Source: Syntrophomonadaceae bacterium
Lineage (GTDB): Bacteria > Bacillota_D > Dethiobacteria > DTU022 > PWGO01
Direction of reading: 5' to 3'
Assembly: GCA_003554535.1 (NCBI GenBank)
Contig: PWGT01000180.1
Location: 1-64,000 of the forward strand
Length of the DNA stretch: 64,000 bases
Shown here: piece by piece, positions 52,848 to 61,657 of the stretch
Numbering within the stretch: the stretch's first letter is position 1
Layout of the letters: the number at the start of each line of letters is the position of its first letter
Made by a program: the position numbers and the translations under genes
Notes under the pieces: model-generated
Seen by the model: the letters and a program-made list of their open reading frames with translations, nothing else
Databases searched by the model: none
Told to the model about the DNA's origin: nothing

Positions 52848-53441
52848 GTGTCCGGATTACCAATTGTAGTTTCAGGCCCATCCGGGGTTGGTAAAGGAAC
52901 CCTGATTAATAAAATCTGTGCAAAAATGCCCCAGCTGGAGGTTTCTATTTCAACTACTACAAGGGAACCACGCCCGGGAGAAAAGAATGGTGAAAGTTAT
53001 TTTTTTGTAAGCACAGAAGAATTTGAACAAAAAATAGAAACCGGATTTTTTTTAGAATGGGCTAAAGTATACGATCAATATTATGGGACTTCCAGGGAGT
53101 TTGTAGAGAAGGTGACGGAAAGCGGCAATAATATACTGCTGGAATTGGACGTTCAAGGTGCAATTCAGTTAAAAGAGAGTGTATCAGAGGCAGTGCTTAT
53201 ATTTATTGCGCCACCTTCCTTATCGGAATTACGAAGAAGGATAACAAGCCGGGGAACGGAAAAGCCCGAGCATATTGAAAAGCGGATGGAAATTGCCTGG
53301 CAAGAATTAAAAATGTATAAAGAGTACGATTACTTGGTTATAAATGAAATTATTGAAGATACTGTTTCCAAGATTTATGCTATAATAACAGCTGAAGAAC
53401 ACCGGGTAAGCAGAAACCCGGATGTATGGTGGAATAAATAA
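52848..53441 (+). CDS. gmk: Guanylate kinase
   Basis: Phosphorylates GMP to GDP. The 197-aa protein has the P-loop SGPSGVGKGTLI near residue 9, the GMP-binding STTTREPRPGEKNGESYFFV, and LLELDVQGAIQLKE. GTG start with AAGGAG about 12 bases upstream. rpoZ follows after 14 bases. Confidence 0.96.
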   Translation: MSGLPIVVSGPSGVGKGTLINKICAKMPQLEVSISTTTREPRPGEKNGESYFFVSTEEFEQKIETGFFLEWAKVYDQYYGTSREFVEKVTESGNNILLELDVQGAIQLKESVSEAVLIFIAPPSLSELRRRITSRGTEKPEHIEKRMEIAWQELKMYKEYDYLVINEIIEDTVSKIYAIITAEEHRVSRNPDVWWNK

Positions 53442-53455
53442 AGGAGGGATTTCCG

Positions 53456-53662
53456 ATGCTCTATCCGGCAGTGGATGATTTACTTGAGCAAGTTGATTCA
53501 AAGTATACTCTGGCTATAACAGCTGCCAAAAGGGCAAGGCAAATTAAAGAAGGTAGCAGGCCTCAGGTAAAAACAGATTCTATAAAAGATGTTTCAATTG
53601 CCCTGGAAGAAATTGCTAAAGGCAAAGTTCAATACGAAAGAATACGTGATGGAATTAAATAG
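53456..53662 (+). CDS. rpoZ: RNA polymerase omega subunit
   Basis: Small subunit that helps fold and stabilise the beta' subunit. The 68-aa protein begins MLYPAVDDLLEQVDSKYTL and contains AITAAKRARQIKEG, the conserved omega core (usual motif VxxAAKRARQL). ATG with AGGAGGG upstream. gmk-rpoZ-coaBC is the usual order. Confidence 0.94.
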   Translation: MLYPAVDDLLEQVDSKYTLAITAAKRARQIKEGSRPQVKTDSIKDVSIALEEIAKGKVQYERIRDGIK

Positions 53663-53690
53663 TCAGGTTTAATCCAAGGGAGCGGTAAAT

Positions 53691-54896
53691 TTGGAAGACA
53701 ATAAAAGGATTCTCCTGGGAGTAACCGGCGGCATAGCTGCATATAAAGTTGCCGATCTGGTACGGTTGTGTACCAGGGAAAATCATAGTGTACAGGTTAT
53801 GATGACTGCATCTGCCAGAGAATTAATTGGGCCTTTGACTTTTCAAACTCTCACCAATAATCCTGTATATACTGATCTTTTTGGGCTCTACGAAAATGAG
53901 ATCAGGCATATTGAATTGGCTAATACTCCCTCATTAATAGTTATTGCACCTGCTACAGCCAATACTATTGGTAAGTTGGCAAATGGTATTGCAGATAACT
54001 TGCTTACCACAGTTGTTTTGGCATCTTCAGTGCCTGTGCTAATTGTGCCTTCAATGAACGAACGCATGTATGACAATTTGGCTGTACAAGAAAACCTTCA
54101 GAAGTTAAAGAATTATGGGTATTATGTAATGGAGCCTGATGAAGGCGATTTGGCATGCGGAATTTGTGGAAAAGGGCGTATGCCGTCACCAGAAGATATT
54201 CTATCTCAAATAAAGACTATAATGTTTAAAAAAAAAGACTTTGAAGGAATTAAAGCTCTGGTTACCGCAGGACCTACCTATGAACCCATGGATCCAGTCC
54301 GGTTCTTTACCAACTATTCCACCGGCAAAATGGGATTTGCCGTAGCTTTGGCTCTTCAAGAAAGAGGGGCAGATGTATGTTTGGTCACGGGACCTACCTG
54401 TTTAGATGAACCGTCCAACATGGAAGTAGTAAGGACAAACACTGCTCAACAAATGTTTGAAGAAGTGGAAAAACGTTATGAGCATACTGACCTGGTTATA
54501 AAAGCTGCTGCTGTATCAGATTACCGCCCGGCCGGTGTAGAAGAACAAAAAATAAAAAAAGATAAGGAACTAACAGTAAAGCTGGAAAAGAATCCGGATA
54601 TTTTAAAAGAGTTGGGAGCCAGGAAAAAAAACCAGCTTCTGGTGGGTTTTGCTGCGGAGACTCAGGACTTGCGTAAAAATGCCCTGGAGAAATTGAATTC
54701 AAAAAACCTTGATTTAATAGTAGCTAATGATCTAACTGAGGAGGAAGCCGGATTTGCTTCTTCTCAAAATAAAGTTACTGTTTTTTCTCAAGATGGAAAG
54801 ACTTATGAGATACCTCAAATGAGTAAATATGAGGTGGCCCATGGGGTCCTGGACATAATATGTAAGACTTGCTTTCAATATCTTCCTGAAAATTAA
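53691..54896 (+). CDS. coaBC: Bifunctional phosphopantothenoylcysteine decarboxylase/synthase
   Basis: Two consecutive steps of coenzyme A synthesis. The N-terminal half is the FMN-dependent decarboxylase CoaC (GVTGGIAAYKVADLVRL, the PSMNERMYDN substrate motif, and CGICGKGRM with the catalytic cysteine). The C-terminal half is the CTP-dependent synthase CoaB (VTAGPTYEPMDPVRFFTNYSTGKMG). 401 aa. TTG start with AAGGGAGCGG upstream. The stop TAA shares the palindrome TTAA (54893-54896) with the stop of the convergent gene. Confidence 0.95.
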   Translation: MEDNKRILLGVTGGIAAYKVADLVRLCTRENHSVQVMMTASARELIGPLTFQTLTNNPVYTDLFGLYENEIRHIELANTPSLIVIAPATANTIGKLANGIADNLLTTVVLASSVPVLIVPSMNERMYDNLAVQENLQKLKNYGYYVMEPDEGDLACGICGKGRMPSPEDILSQIKTIMFKKKDFEGIKALVTAGPTYEPMDPVRFFTNYSTGKMGFAVALALQERGADVCLVTGPTCLDEPSNMEVVRTNTAQQMFEEVEKRYEHTDLVIKAAAVSDYRPAGVEEQKIKKDKELTVKLEKNPDILKELGARKKNQLLVGFAAETQDLRKNALEKLNSKNLDLIVANDLTEEEAGFASSQNKVTVFSQDGKTYEIPQMSKYEVAHGVLDIICKTCFQYLPEN

Positions 54897-55510
54897 AATA
54901 GAGTTTCAAGTAGGGCTTTAGTTAAATATATTTCTATAAAAGCTGCAATAAAAAGTAAAACAACTACAAGCGGAAGAACAGAAATTATTTCTTTCCAAAT
55001 GAATTTGAAACTTTCCCCCCTGCTCTTGTGTGGGAGGGGGTTGATGATAGTATGATAACCCAATTTTAAGCCAAAGGAAGAACAGATAAAAAATGCTGCC
55101 AGTTCTGGAATACCATGGGGTGCTATGCCTGCTACGATAAACCAAATTGAAGTTCCTTGTTCTAAAACTTGCATGCTAATAGTGCCCAGCATTCCACCAT
55201 TTAATAAAAGGGTGAACAAGGGGGATAAGCCCAGGATAACCCCTAGAAAAAGCATTTGGAATGAAGATATCACATTGTTTATAAAAATAAGGAGTGTCCC
55301 GATTAATGGGTGGCTTTGAGTGATGAATTCTACTATATATTCCAAAAAAGCAAAAGCTTCCTGGTTAAATTCGTCCACATATTCATGGGGCATGGCCTGG
55401 TAGCTTGCCAGGAACGAAAAAAAGCCCAGGCCAAATATAACTAAGGAAAGCAATATCCAGGTCCGGTTGTTTTTTATTACTTGTGAAATGGGGAAAAAGC
55501 CAGTATTCAT
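54893..55510 (-). CDS. spoIIM: SpoIIM/DUF95 family membrane protein
   Basis: A 205-aa protein with five or six membrane helices and the family patterns NNVISSFQMLFLGVILG, LLLNGGMLG and GIAPHGIPELAAFFI. SpoIIM, with SpoIID and SpoIIP, drives membrane migration during engulfment, but the DUF95 family also has non-sporulation members, so the spoIIM role is an inference. Minus-strand ATG with AAAGAGGTG upstream. It has its own promoter-like element (55539-55567) and is wedged between coaBC and priA. Confidence 0.75.
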   Translation of the reverse strand: MNTGFFPISQVIKNNRTWILLSLVIFGLGFFSFLASYQAMPHEYVDEFNQEAFAFLEYIVEFITQSHPLIGTLLIFINNVISSFQMLFLGVILGLSPLFTLLLNGGMLGTISMQVLEQGTSIWFIVAGIAPHGIPELAAFFICSSFGLKLGYHTIINPLPHKSRGESFKFIWKEIISVLPLVVVLLFIAAFIEIYLTKALLETLF

Positions 55511-55538
55511 TATAGCACCTCTTTGAAATTATAGCCTT

Positions 55539-55567
55539 ATTATAACTTTTTTCAAAGATTTGTTAAA
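55539..55567 (-). promoter_or_regulatory. Promoter of the SpoIIM-family gene
   Basis: On the minus strand, TTTAAC (complement of 55562-55567), 17-base spacer and TATAAT (complement of 55539-55544). The start site would be near 55532, giving a leader of about 20 bases. Confidence 0.6.
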
Positions 55568-55624
55568 GGGAAAAGAAGCCTGGGTTTTTGTATTCTCAAA
55601 AATATTAATAGGAGATGTAGACAA

Positions 55625-57868
55625 GTGGAGTATGCAGAGGTAATTGTTAACATAATAACTGATGCTATTGATCGCCCTTTTCATTACCGGGTACCGGAGA
55701 ACTTGCAGGAAGAAGTATATCCGGGAAGAAAAGTACAGGTTCCTTTTGGTAGTCGTAAGGTTTCCGGTTATGTATGGAATCTAATCCCAACTCCTGAGGT
55801 AGAAAATGTGCGGGAGATTGCTTCTGTTGAAGATCAGAGGGTAACTCTTACCCCTGAGTTTTTGGAAATGGTGGATTGGTTTTGTAAGCGTTATTTTTGC
55901 CGGACTATTGAAGCGATAAATTTGCTTTTGCCTCCTGGGTATGAACGGATAAAAGAAATTCGAGAGAAAGTCGTGGTGCTTTCTTCTCATGTAAAAGAGA
56001 AACCATCTGAGTTTTGGGAAAAGTTAGCTCGCAAAGCTCCTCGGCAAAATGAGATTATGCAACTAATGCTTCAGGAGGAGGTAGTACCCTGGAATCGTTT
56101 GTTGAAAACCACCGGAGTTAGCTCTGCCGTGGTTAGGGAATTAGAAAAAAAGGGCCTTCTAAAAATAGAAGAGAGGGCTTTTAATGATAAGCAAGAAGCT
56201 TATAATTCTGTGGAGAATAATGAAGAAGAGTTGAATATGGTCTTAACTCCAGAGCAACAAAGCATACTAACTTCCATTGAAGATTCGTTAAAAAATAATA
56301 GCCAGGAAAATTTCCTAATTCATGGAGTAACAGGTAGTGGCAAGACAGAAGTTTATTTGCGTAGTATAAAGGCGTGCCTAAGGTTGGGTAAAAATGCCAT
56401 TATTTTGGTGCCAGAAATAGCGCTCACTCCACAGATGATAGCTTATTTTAAAAACAGGTTGCCGGGAGAGGTAGCTCTTTTGCACAGCCAACTACCTTTA
56501 AGAGAAAGGTATAATCAGTGGTTTAAGGTTAAGGATGGGCGTTCACGAGTAGTACTGGGAACTCGCTCGGCTATTTTTGCTCCTTTGGAGAATATTGGTG
56601 TTATTATTATTGATGAAGAGCAAGAGAATAGTTATAAGCAAGAAGAAACTCCTCGCTATCATGCCCGCGAGGTAGCAGAATGGAGAGCAAGTTATTACGG
56701 TGCTACACTGGTAATGGGAAGTGCTACTCCATCCATAGAATCATACTGGAAAGCTTCAACAGGGCAAATGAAATTAGTGGAAATGAAAAACAGGGCAACA
56801 CCTTTTGCCCTGCCTCTAGTTGAAATAGTTGATATGCGGGCGGAAATGCGTTCAGGCAATCGTAGCATTTTTAGCAAAAGCTTGTGGGAAAAACTAAACA
56901 ACATTGCAGATAGGGGTGAGCAGGCATTACTTTTTATCAATCGGCGCGGGTTTTCTAATTTTGTACTTTGCAGAGAATGTGGTTTTATCTTAAGGTGTCC
57001 TCATTGCTCTGTGTCGCTTACCTTTCATTCTGAAAAAACAATGATGGTTTGCCATTACTGCTTTTATGTTACTCAACCTCCAGAAATTTGCCCGGATTGT
57101 AAAGGCACATATATTAAGTATTTTGGCGCTGGAACACAACGTGTAGAACAAGAAATTAAAAAGTATTTTCCACAACTAAGTGTAATGCGAATGGACCGGG
57201 ACACAACTTCACGCAAGGGGACCCACAAAAAGTTATGGCAAGATTTCAGAGATGGCAAAGCCCGTATTATGATTGGAACTCAAATGATTGCCAAAGGAAT
57301 GGATTTTCCAGGTGTTACGCTGGTTGGTGTAGTGGCAGCTGATACTGGAATTCACTTGCCTGACTTCAGGGCTGCAGAGAGGACTTTTCAGTTGATGACC
57401 CAGGTTTCGGGCAGAGCTGGAAGGGGAGAGCAAAAGGGTGAAGTGGTGGTGCAAACATACCATCCCAATCATTACAGCATAGTTTGTGTTAAAGAACATG
57501 ATTATCATCGGTTCTATAATGAGGAGATAGAGTATCGCCGCGAACTTGGCTATCCTCCCTTTGAGGAAATGTTGCGTTTTTTGTTTATTTCTCAAGAAGA
57601 AGGTAAATGCTATAATGCTTCATTGCACATGAACAGCTTGATTGAGGAATATTTGGAAAAGGAAGAGGTCGAAATTGAAATTATGGGGCCTGCCCCGGCT
57701 CCATTGTTTCAAATAAAAAGGTATTTCCGTTATCAGCTAATCCTTAAAGGCAAAAATTTAAGTAAAATTTCCGAGGAGCTAAAGCAGATAATTAATAATT
57801 ATAAAAAAACTTGGAATAGCCAGGATGTGAGACTTACCATAGATTTTAATCCACAAATGATGTTATAA
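55625..57868 (+). CDS. priA: Primosomal replication-restart helicase PriA
   Basis: 3'-5' DNA helicase that reloads the replication machinery at stalled forks. The 747-aa protein has an N-terminal DNA-binding domain, Walker A GVTGSGKTEVYL near residue 237, the DEEQ box (IIDEEQENSYKQEETPRYHAR), and a zinc region with paired cysteines (CREC, CPHC, CHYC, CPDC) inserted between helicase lobes. GTG 55625 is 10 bases from AGGAGATG. Confidence 0.95.
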   Translation: MEYAEVIVNIITDAIDRPFHYRVPENLQEEVYPGRKVQVPFGSRKVSGYVWNLIPTPEVENVREIASVEDQRVTLTPEFLEMVDWFCKRYFCRTIEAINLLLPPGYERIKEIREKVVVLSSHVKEKPSEFWEKLARKAPRQNEIMQLMLQEEVVPWNRLLKTTGVSSAVVRELEKKGLLKIEERAFNDKQEAYNSVENNEEELNMVLTPEQQSILTSIEDSLKNNSQENFLIHGVTGSGKTEVYLRSIKACLRLGKNAIILVPEIALTPQMIAYFKNRLPGEVALLHSQLPLRERYNQWFKVKDGRSRVVLGTRSAIFAPLENIGVIIIDEEQENSYKQEETPRYHAREVAEWRASYYGATLVMGSATPSIESYWKASTGQMKLVEMKNRATPFALPLVEIVDMRAEMRSGNRSIFSKSLWEKLNNIADRGEQALLFINRRGFSNFVLCRECGFILRCPHCSVSLTFHSEKTMMVCHYCFYVTQPPEICPDCKGTYIKYFGAGTQRVEQEIKKYFPQLSVMRMDRDTTSRKGTHKKLWQDFRDGKARIMIGTQMIAKGMDFPGVTLVGVVAADTGIHLPDFRAAERTFQLMTQVSGRAGRGEQKGEVVVQTYHPNHYSIVCVKEHDYHRFYNEEIEYRRELGYPPFEEMLRFLFISQEEGKCYNASLHMNSLIEEYLEKEEVEIEIMGPAPAPLFQIKRYFRYQLILKGKNLSKISEELKQIINNYKKTWNSQDVRLTIDFNPQMML

Positions 57869-57898
57869 TATTATTCTATAGGATGGGGGTGGAAGTAG

Positions 57899-58384
57899 AT
57901 GGCAATAAGGAAATTAGTTGATTCGGATCATGCTGTTTTAAGGGAAAAAGCTGATCCCATAAAAAAAATATCTGATCCCATAAAGCAATTACTGGATGAT
58001 ATGGTAGAAACCATGGTGCACTTGAATGGTTTAGGTTTAGCAGCACCCCAATTGGGTATATCTCGCCAACTGGTAGTAGTTAAAGCTGGGGAAGGAGAAT
58101 TTCTAAAACTGGTAAATCCCCAAATTGTGGACTCTAGTGGTGAGGATGTGGATGTTGAGGGGTGCTTAAGTTTGCCCGGAGCTTTTGGTGAAGTTAAACG
58201 AGCAGATAATATTTTTGTAGAAGCGTTAAACCCGGGTGGGGAACACATTAATTTTAATGCTTCGGGAATGCTAGCCAGGATAATCCAGCACGAAGTAGAT
58301 CATTTGCAAGGTGTACTATTTGTTGATCGTGCAATTCGTATTATTGATCCGGAAGAATTGCAGCAGAAAGGAGATAATGCTTGA
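57899..58384 (+). CDS. def: Peptide deformylase
   Basis: Metalloenzyme that removes the N-formyl group from nascent proteins. The 161-aa protein has the three family motifs: GLGLAAPQLG, EGCLSLPG with the metal cysteine, and QHEVDHLQG with two metal histidines. ATG preceded by GGATGGGGGTGG. Its stop overlaps the TTG of fmt, whose product adds the formyl group that Def later removes. Confidence 0.97.
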   Translation: MAIRKLVDSDHAVLREKADPIKKISDPIKQLLDDMVETMVHLNGLGLAAPQLGISRQLVVVKAGEGEFLKLVNPQIVDSSGEDVDVEGCLSLPGAFGEVKRADNIFVEALNPGGEHINFNASGMLARIIQHEVDHLQGVLFVDRAIRIIDPEELQQKGDNA

Positions 58385-59346
58385 AAACTTTAAAAATAAT
58401 ATTTATGGGTTCTCCTCAATTTGCAATTCCATCTTTAAAAAATATTTATGAAAGCGAACATGATTTGCTCGGAATAATTACCCAACCAGACCGCCCCCGG
58501 GGGAGAGGTTACCGCACCTTCCCTACTCCAGTAAAAGAGTGGGCAGAAGAAAAGGGAATATATGTGGAGCAGCCCCAAAAATTAAATGATCCTTCCTTTA
58601 TTAATAAAATACAAGCTCTTTCTCCTGATTTAATTGTAAATGTTGCTTTTGGACGTATAATACCCATAAATATTTTGGAATTACCTTCTCATGGAAGCAT
58701 TAATTTACACCCTTCACTGCTGCCTGCCCACAGGGGGCCAGCACCGGTTCAATGGGCTATATTTAACGGCGAAGAGCATACAGGAGTTTCTGTAGTTTAC
58801 ATGGAAGAGGAACTTGATGCCGGTGAGATAATATTGCAGGAAAAAGAGCCAATCTATATGGATGATACTACCGGGGATCTGCTGCAGCGTCTTGCAGAGA
58901 AAGGTGCTAGATTATTGCTTGAAGCTATTGATTTAATTGCCAGAGAAGAGGCCAGCAGCTACCCCCAAAACCCATCTGAAATAACTTATGCTCCTTTTTT
59001 GAAACCGGAAGATGAAATTATTAAGTGGGGTAGATCTACTCTTGAAATTCACAATAAAGTAAGGGGTATGGCTCCTTCCCCAGGTGCTTATACTTTTCAT
59101 GAGGGTTCACGTCTTAAAATTTGGGATACAGAGGTTGCAGTTTGTCATGAGGAAGAAGAAAGTGAGCTTTCTGACACTCTGCCAGGAACTGTAATAGAGT
59201 TGGGGGCATTCGGTTTTACAGTAAAAACCGGTGATGGGGTGCTTACCGTCAAAGAAGTGCAGCCTGAAGGCAAAAAACGGATGCATGCTTCAGATTTTTG
59301 GCGTGGATACCGGTTAACTGAAGGAGTAATCTTAGGAAAAAAGTAA
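58381..59346 (+). CDS. fmt: Methionyl-tRNA formyltransferase
   Basis: Formylates initiator Met-tRNA using 10-formyl-THF. The 321-aa protein shows FMGSPQFAIPSLKN, the folate/catalytic motif LHPSLLPAHRGPAPVQWAI, and VSVVYMEEELDAG. The TTG start overlaps the def stop by four bases and uses AAAGGAG inside def, suggesting coupled translation. Confidence 0.96.
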   Translation: MKTLKIIFMGSPQFAIPSLKNIYESEHDLLGIITQPDRPRGRGYRTFPTPVKEWAEEKGIYVEQPQKLNDPSFINKIQALSPDLIVNVAFGRIIPINILELPSHGSINLHPSLLPAHRGPAPVQWAIFNGEEHTGVSVVYMEEELDAGEIILQEKEPIYMDDTTGDLLQRLAEKGARLLLEAIDLIAREEASSYPQNPSEITYAPFLKPEDEIIKWGRSTLEIHNKVRGMAPSPGAYTFHEGSRLKIWDTEVAVCHEEEESELSDTLPGTVIELGAFGFTVKTGDGVLTVKEVQPEGKKRMHASDFWRGYRLTEGVILGKK

Positions 59347-59389
59347 TCACAAAATGAATTAAATAAAAAAAGCTTCAGGTGTGAATGTT

Positions 59390-60757
59390 ATGAACAATGA
59401 TAATTCGCCTCAAGGGTTTATAAGTGGAAGAGAAGCAGCTTTGAAAGCTCTGGTAAAGATAGAAAAAAGTGATTCTTATGCTAACTTGGCGTTACCTACA
59501 TATAAAAAGAAAGTGCCTCCTGAACAGCGGGGTTTTACCACTCATCTGGTCTATGGAACTTTGCAGCGTTTAAATACCCTGGATTGGGTTATCGGGCTTT
59601 ACTCGAACAGGCCATTAACTTCATTAACTCCACATATACGCAACTTACTAAGAATTTCTGTTTACCAACTGATTTTCATGCATAATATCCCTTCTCCGGT
59701 GGCAGTGGACCAGGCAGTGAATCTTAGTTACCGTTACGGACATAAAGGTGTGGCTCGCCTGGTAAATGCTATTTTAAGAAAAATTGTCAGTGAAAAGGAG
59801 GTTTTTCCCTGGCCTGATCTGCAAGAAGATCCGTTGACTTATATTTCTTTGGTTTATAGTTTTCCTGAATGGCTAGTAGAGCGCTGGATAAATAGATTTG
59901 GAGAAGAAGAAACCAGGCATTTATGTGAGGCTTATAATCATATTCCACCCCTGGTTATCAGGGTTAACTGTTTAAGGTCCAGCAGAGATGGTTTAAGGGA
60001 AATATTGGAAAGAGAAGGAGTAAAAACGGAACTAATTGAGGACTTGCCGGAAGCACTGAGGGTATTTCCTGAACCTTCCATATCGCTAACTGAACTGCAA
60101 TCATACCAACAAGGAAATTTTACTATTCAAGGAGAGGCATCTATTTTTTGTGCAAAGTTATTGAATCCAAAACCTGAAGAAGAAATTATAGACCTGTGCA
60201 GTGCTCCAGGGGGCAAAGCAACTCATCTGGGAGAACTTATGAATAACAAGGGATTCATTAAGGCAGGAGACTTTAATTCCAGCCGTCTACGGTTAGTAGA
60301 AAAGGCAGCCCAAAGGCTGGGGATTGATATAATAAATACTCATGTCTGGGATGGTAGAGAGATATATAAGTTTGAAAAAGAAGTAGATGGAGTATTATGT
60401 GATGCTCCATGTTCAGGACTGGGGGTAATTAACAGAAAGCCGGATTTGAAATGGGCCAAACATATAGAACAAATTGAGCAATTAAGCCAGCTTCAATCCC
60501 AGTTGCTTTATTCCGCTGCGCGAGTGGTTAAAACAGGGGGAAACTTATTATATTGTGTTTGCAGTAACGAGCCAGAGGAGACTTATGGAGTCGTTGACCA
60601 GTTTTTGGAGGATTTTCCCCAATTTGCAATGGCCAAAATTCCCTTAGGTTTGGAGAAATGTTCTTTTGGTAGTTGCCGAGAGGGAATATTGGAATTTTAT
60701 CCGCACAAACATGGAAGGGAAGGTTTTTTCATGGCTTTGTTAAAAAGAAAAAAGTAG
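59390..60757 (+). CDS. rsmB: 16S rRNA (cytosine-967-C5)-methyltransferase RsmB
   Basis: SAM-dependent m5C methyltransferase of 16S rRNA. The 455-aa protein has an N-terminal NusB-like RNA-binding domain (about 1-140) and a Rossmann methyltransferase domain with DLCSAPGGKATHLGE, VDGVLCDAPCSGLGVI and the catalytic-cysteine segment LLYCVCSNEPEE. ATG 59390 is 7 bases from AGGTG; GTG 59381 lies too close. fmt-rsmB order is standard. Confidence 0.94.
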   Translation: MNNDNSPQGFISGREAALKALVKIEKSDSYANLALPTYKKKVPPEQRGFTTHLVYGTLQRLNTLDWVIGLYSNRPLTSLTPHIRNLLRISVYQLIFMHNIPSPVAVDQAVNLSYRYGHKGVARLVNAILRKIVSEKEVFPWPDLQEDPLTYISLVYSFPEWLVERWINRFGEEETRHLCEAYNHIPPLVIRVNCLRSSRDGLREILEREGVKTELIEDLPEALRVFPEPSISLTELQSYQQGNFTIQGEASIFCAKLLNPKPEEEIIDLCSAPGGKATHLGELMNNKGFIKAGDFNSSRLRLVEKAAQRLGIDIINTHVWDGREIYKFEKEVDGVLCDAPCSGLGVINRKPDLKWAKHIEQIEQLSQLQSQLLYSAARVVKTGGNLLYCVCSNEPEETYGVVDQFLEDFPQFAMAKIPLGLEKCSFGSCREGILEFYPHKHGREGFFMALLKRKK

Positions 60758-60813
60758 TTAATTAAGGTATTATAAAATATATTTTGGTAAAATGTTCGAG
60801 TATCTCCTCTGCG

Positions 60814-60842
60814 TTGTTTTTTTAGGATGTTTTTGCTATACT
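60814..60842 (+). promoter_or_regulatory. Promoter of stp-prkC-rsgA
   Basis: TTGTTT (60814-60819), 17-base spacer and an extended -10 TGC-TATACT with hexamer 60837-60842. Start expected near 60849. It lies in the 126-base gap after rsmB. Confidence 0.68.
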
Positions 60843-60883
60843 ATCGTATATATTATGTGGTGGAAAGAGCAGGGGGAACCTAA

Positions 60884-61657
60884 ATGAAAATTTTTGGGCG
60901 TTCGGACCCTGGAATTGAACGCCAAAGCAACCAGGATAACTATTTTTTCAGGGTAGAAGGAAGACATGCATTAATTGCGGTGGCAGATGGAATGGGAGGC
61001 CATGCTGCAGGTGAAGTGGCCAGTTTTATTGCCGTCGATGTTCTTTCTCGCCAAACAAAGTTTGGGGATATGACGGAATTATGTGAACGTTGTTCGCCTG
61101 ATAGGGATAAGAGTGTGATTTATTCCATAGAACAACTTGTTAGCAAAGCCAATTATGAAATTTTTGAAGAGGGTAATAAGGATTCCAATAAAATGGGGAT
61201 GGGAACTACTTTAACAGTTGGGTTTTTATGTGATAATCATCTCTTTATTGGTCACGTAGGAGACAGCAGGTTGTATCTTATTTCGGGCAATAAAATGAAC
61301 AAGTTGACGCGTGATCACTCCATAGTAGAAGAGATGCTTCTTGATGGGAAAATCAGTGAAGAAGAGGCGGCAAATCATCCTCAAAAAAATATGCTTACCA
61401 GAGCACTGGGAACATATGTTGATGTAGAAGTAGATACAGACAATCTTTTATTGGATGAAGGAGATATTATTCTGTTTTGTACTGACGGGCTCACCTCACT
61501 TGTAAGAGAAGAGGAAATTAAGGAAATTGTAATTCAAAAGCAAGAAGAACCCTTAGAAGCAGTAGATTATTTAATAGATTTGGCCAACTCCCGGGGTGGG
61601 CATGATAATATTACTCTGGTGATAGCAACGGAAGTGGGAGGGCATAGTCATAAATGA
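60884..61657 (+). CDS. stp: PP2C-family protein phosphatase Stp/PrpC
   Basis: Metal-dependent Ser/Thr phosphatase that reverses PrkC phosphorylation. The 257-aa protein has the metal-binding motifs ADGMGGHAAGEVAS, IGHVGDSRLYLI, CTDGLTSLV and GGHDNITLVIA. ATG after AGGGGGAA. The stop overlaps the prkC start (ATGA), giving coupled production of phosphatase and kinase. Confidence 0.95.
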   Translation: MKIFGRSDPGIERQSNQDNYFFRVEGRHALIAVADGMGGHAAGEVASFIAVDVLSRQTKFGDMTELCERCSPDRDKSVIYSIEQLVSKANYEIFEEGNKDSNKMGMGTTLTVGFLCDNHLFIGHVGDSRLYLISGNKMNKLTRDHSIVEEMLLDGKISEEEAANHPQKNMLTRALGTYVDVEVDTDNLLLDEGDIILFCTDGLTSLVREEEIKEIVIQKQEEPLEAVDYLIDLANSRGGHDNITLVIATEVGGHSHK

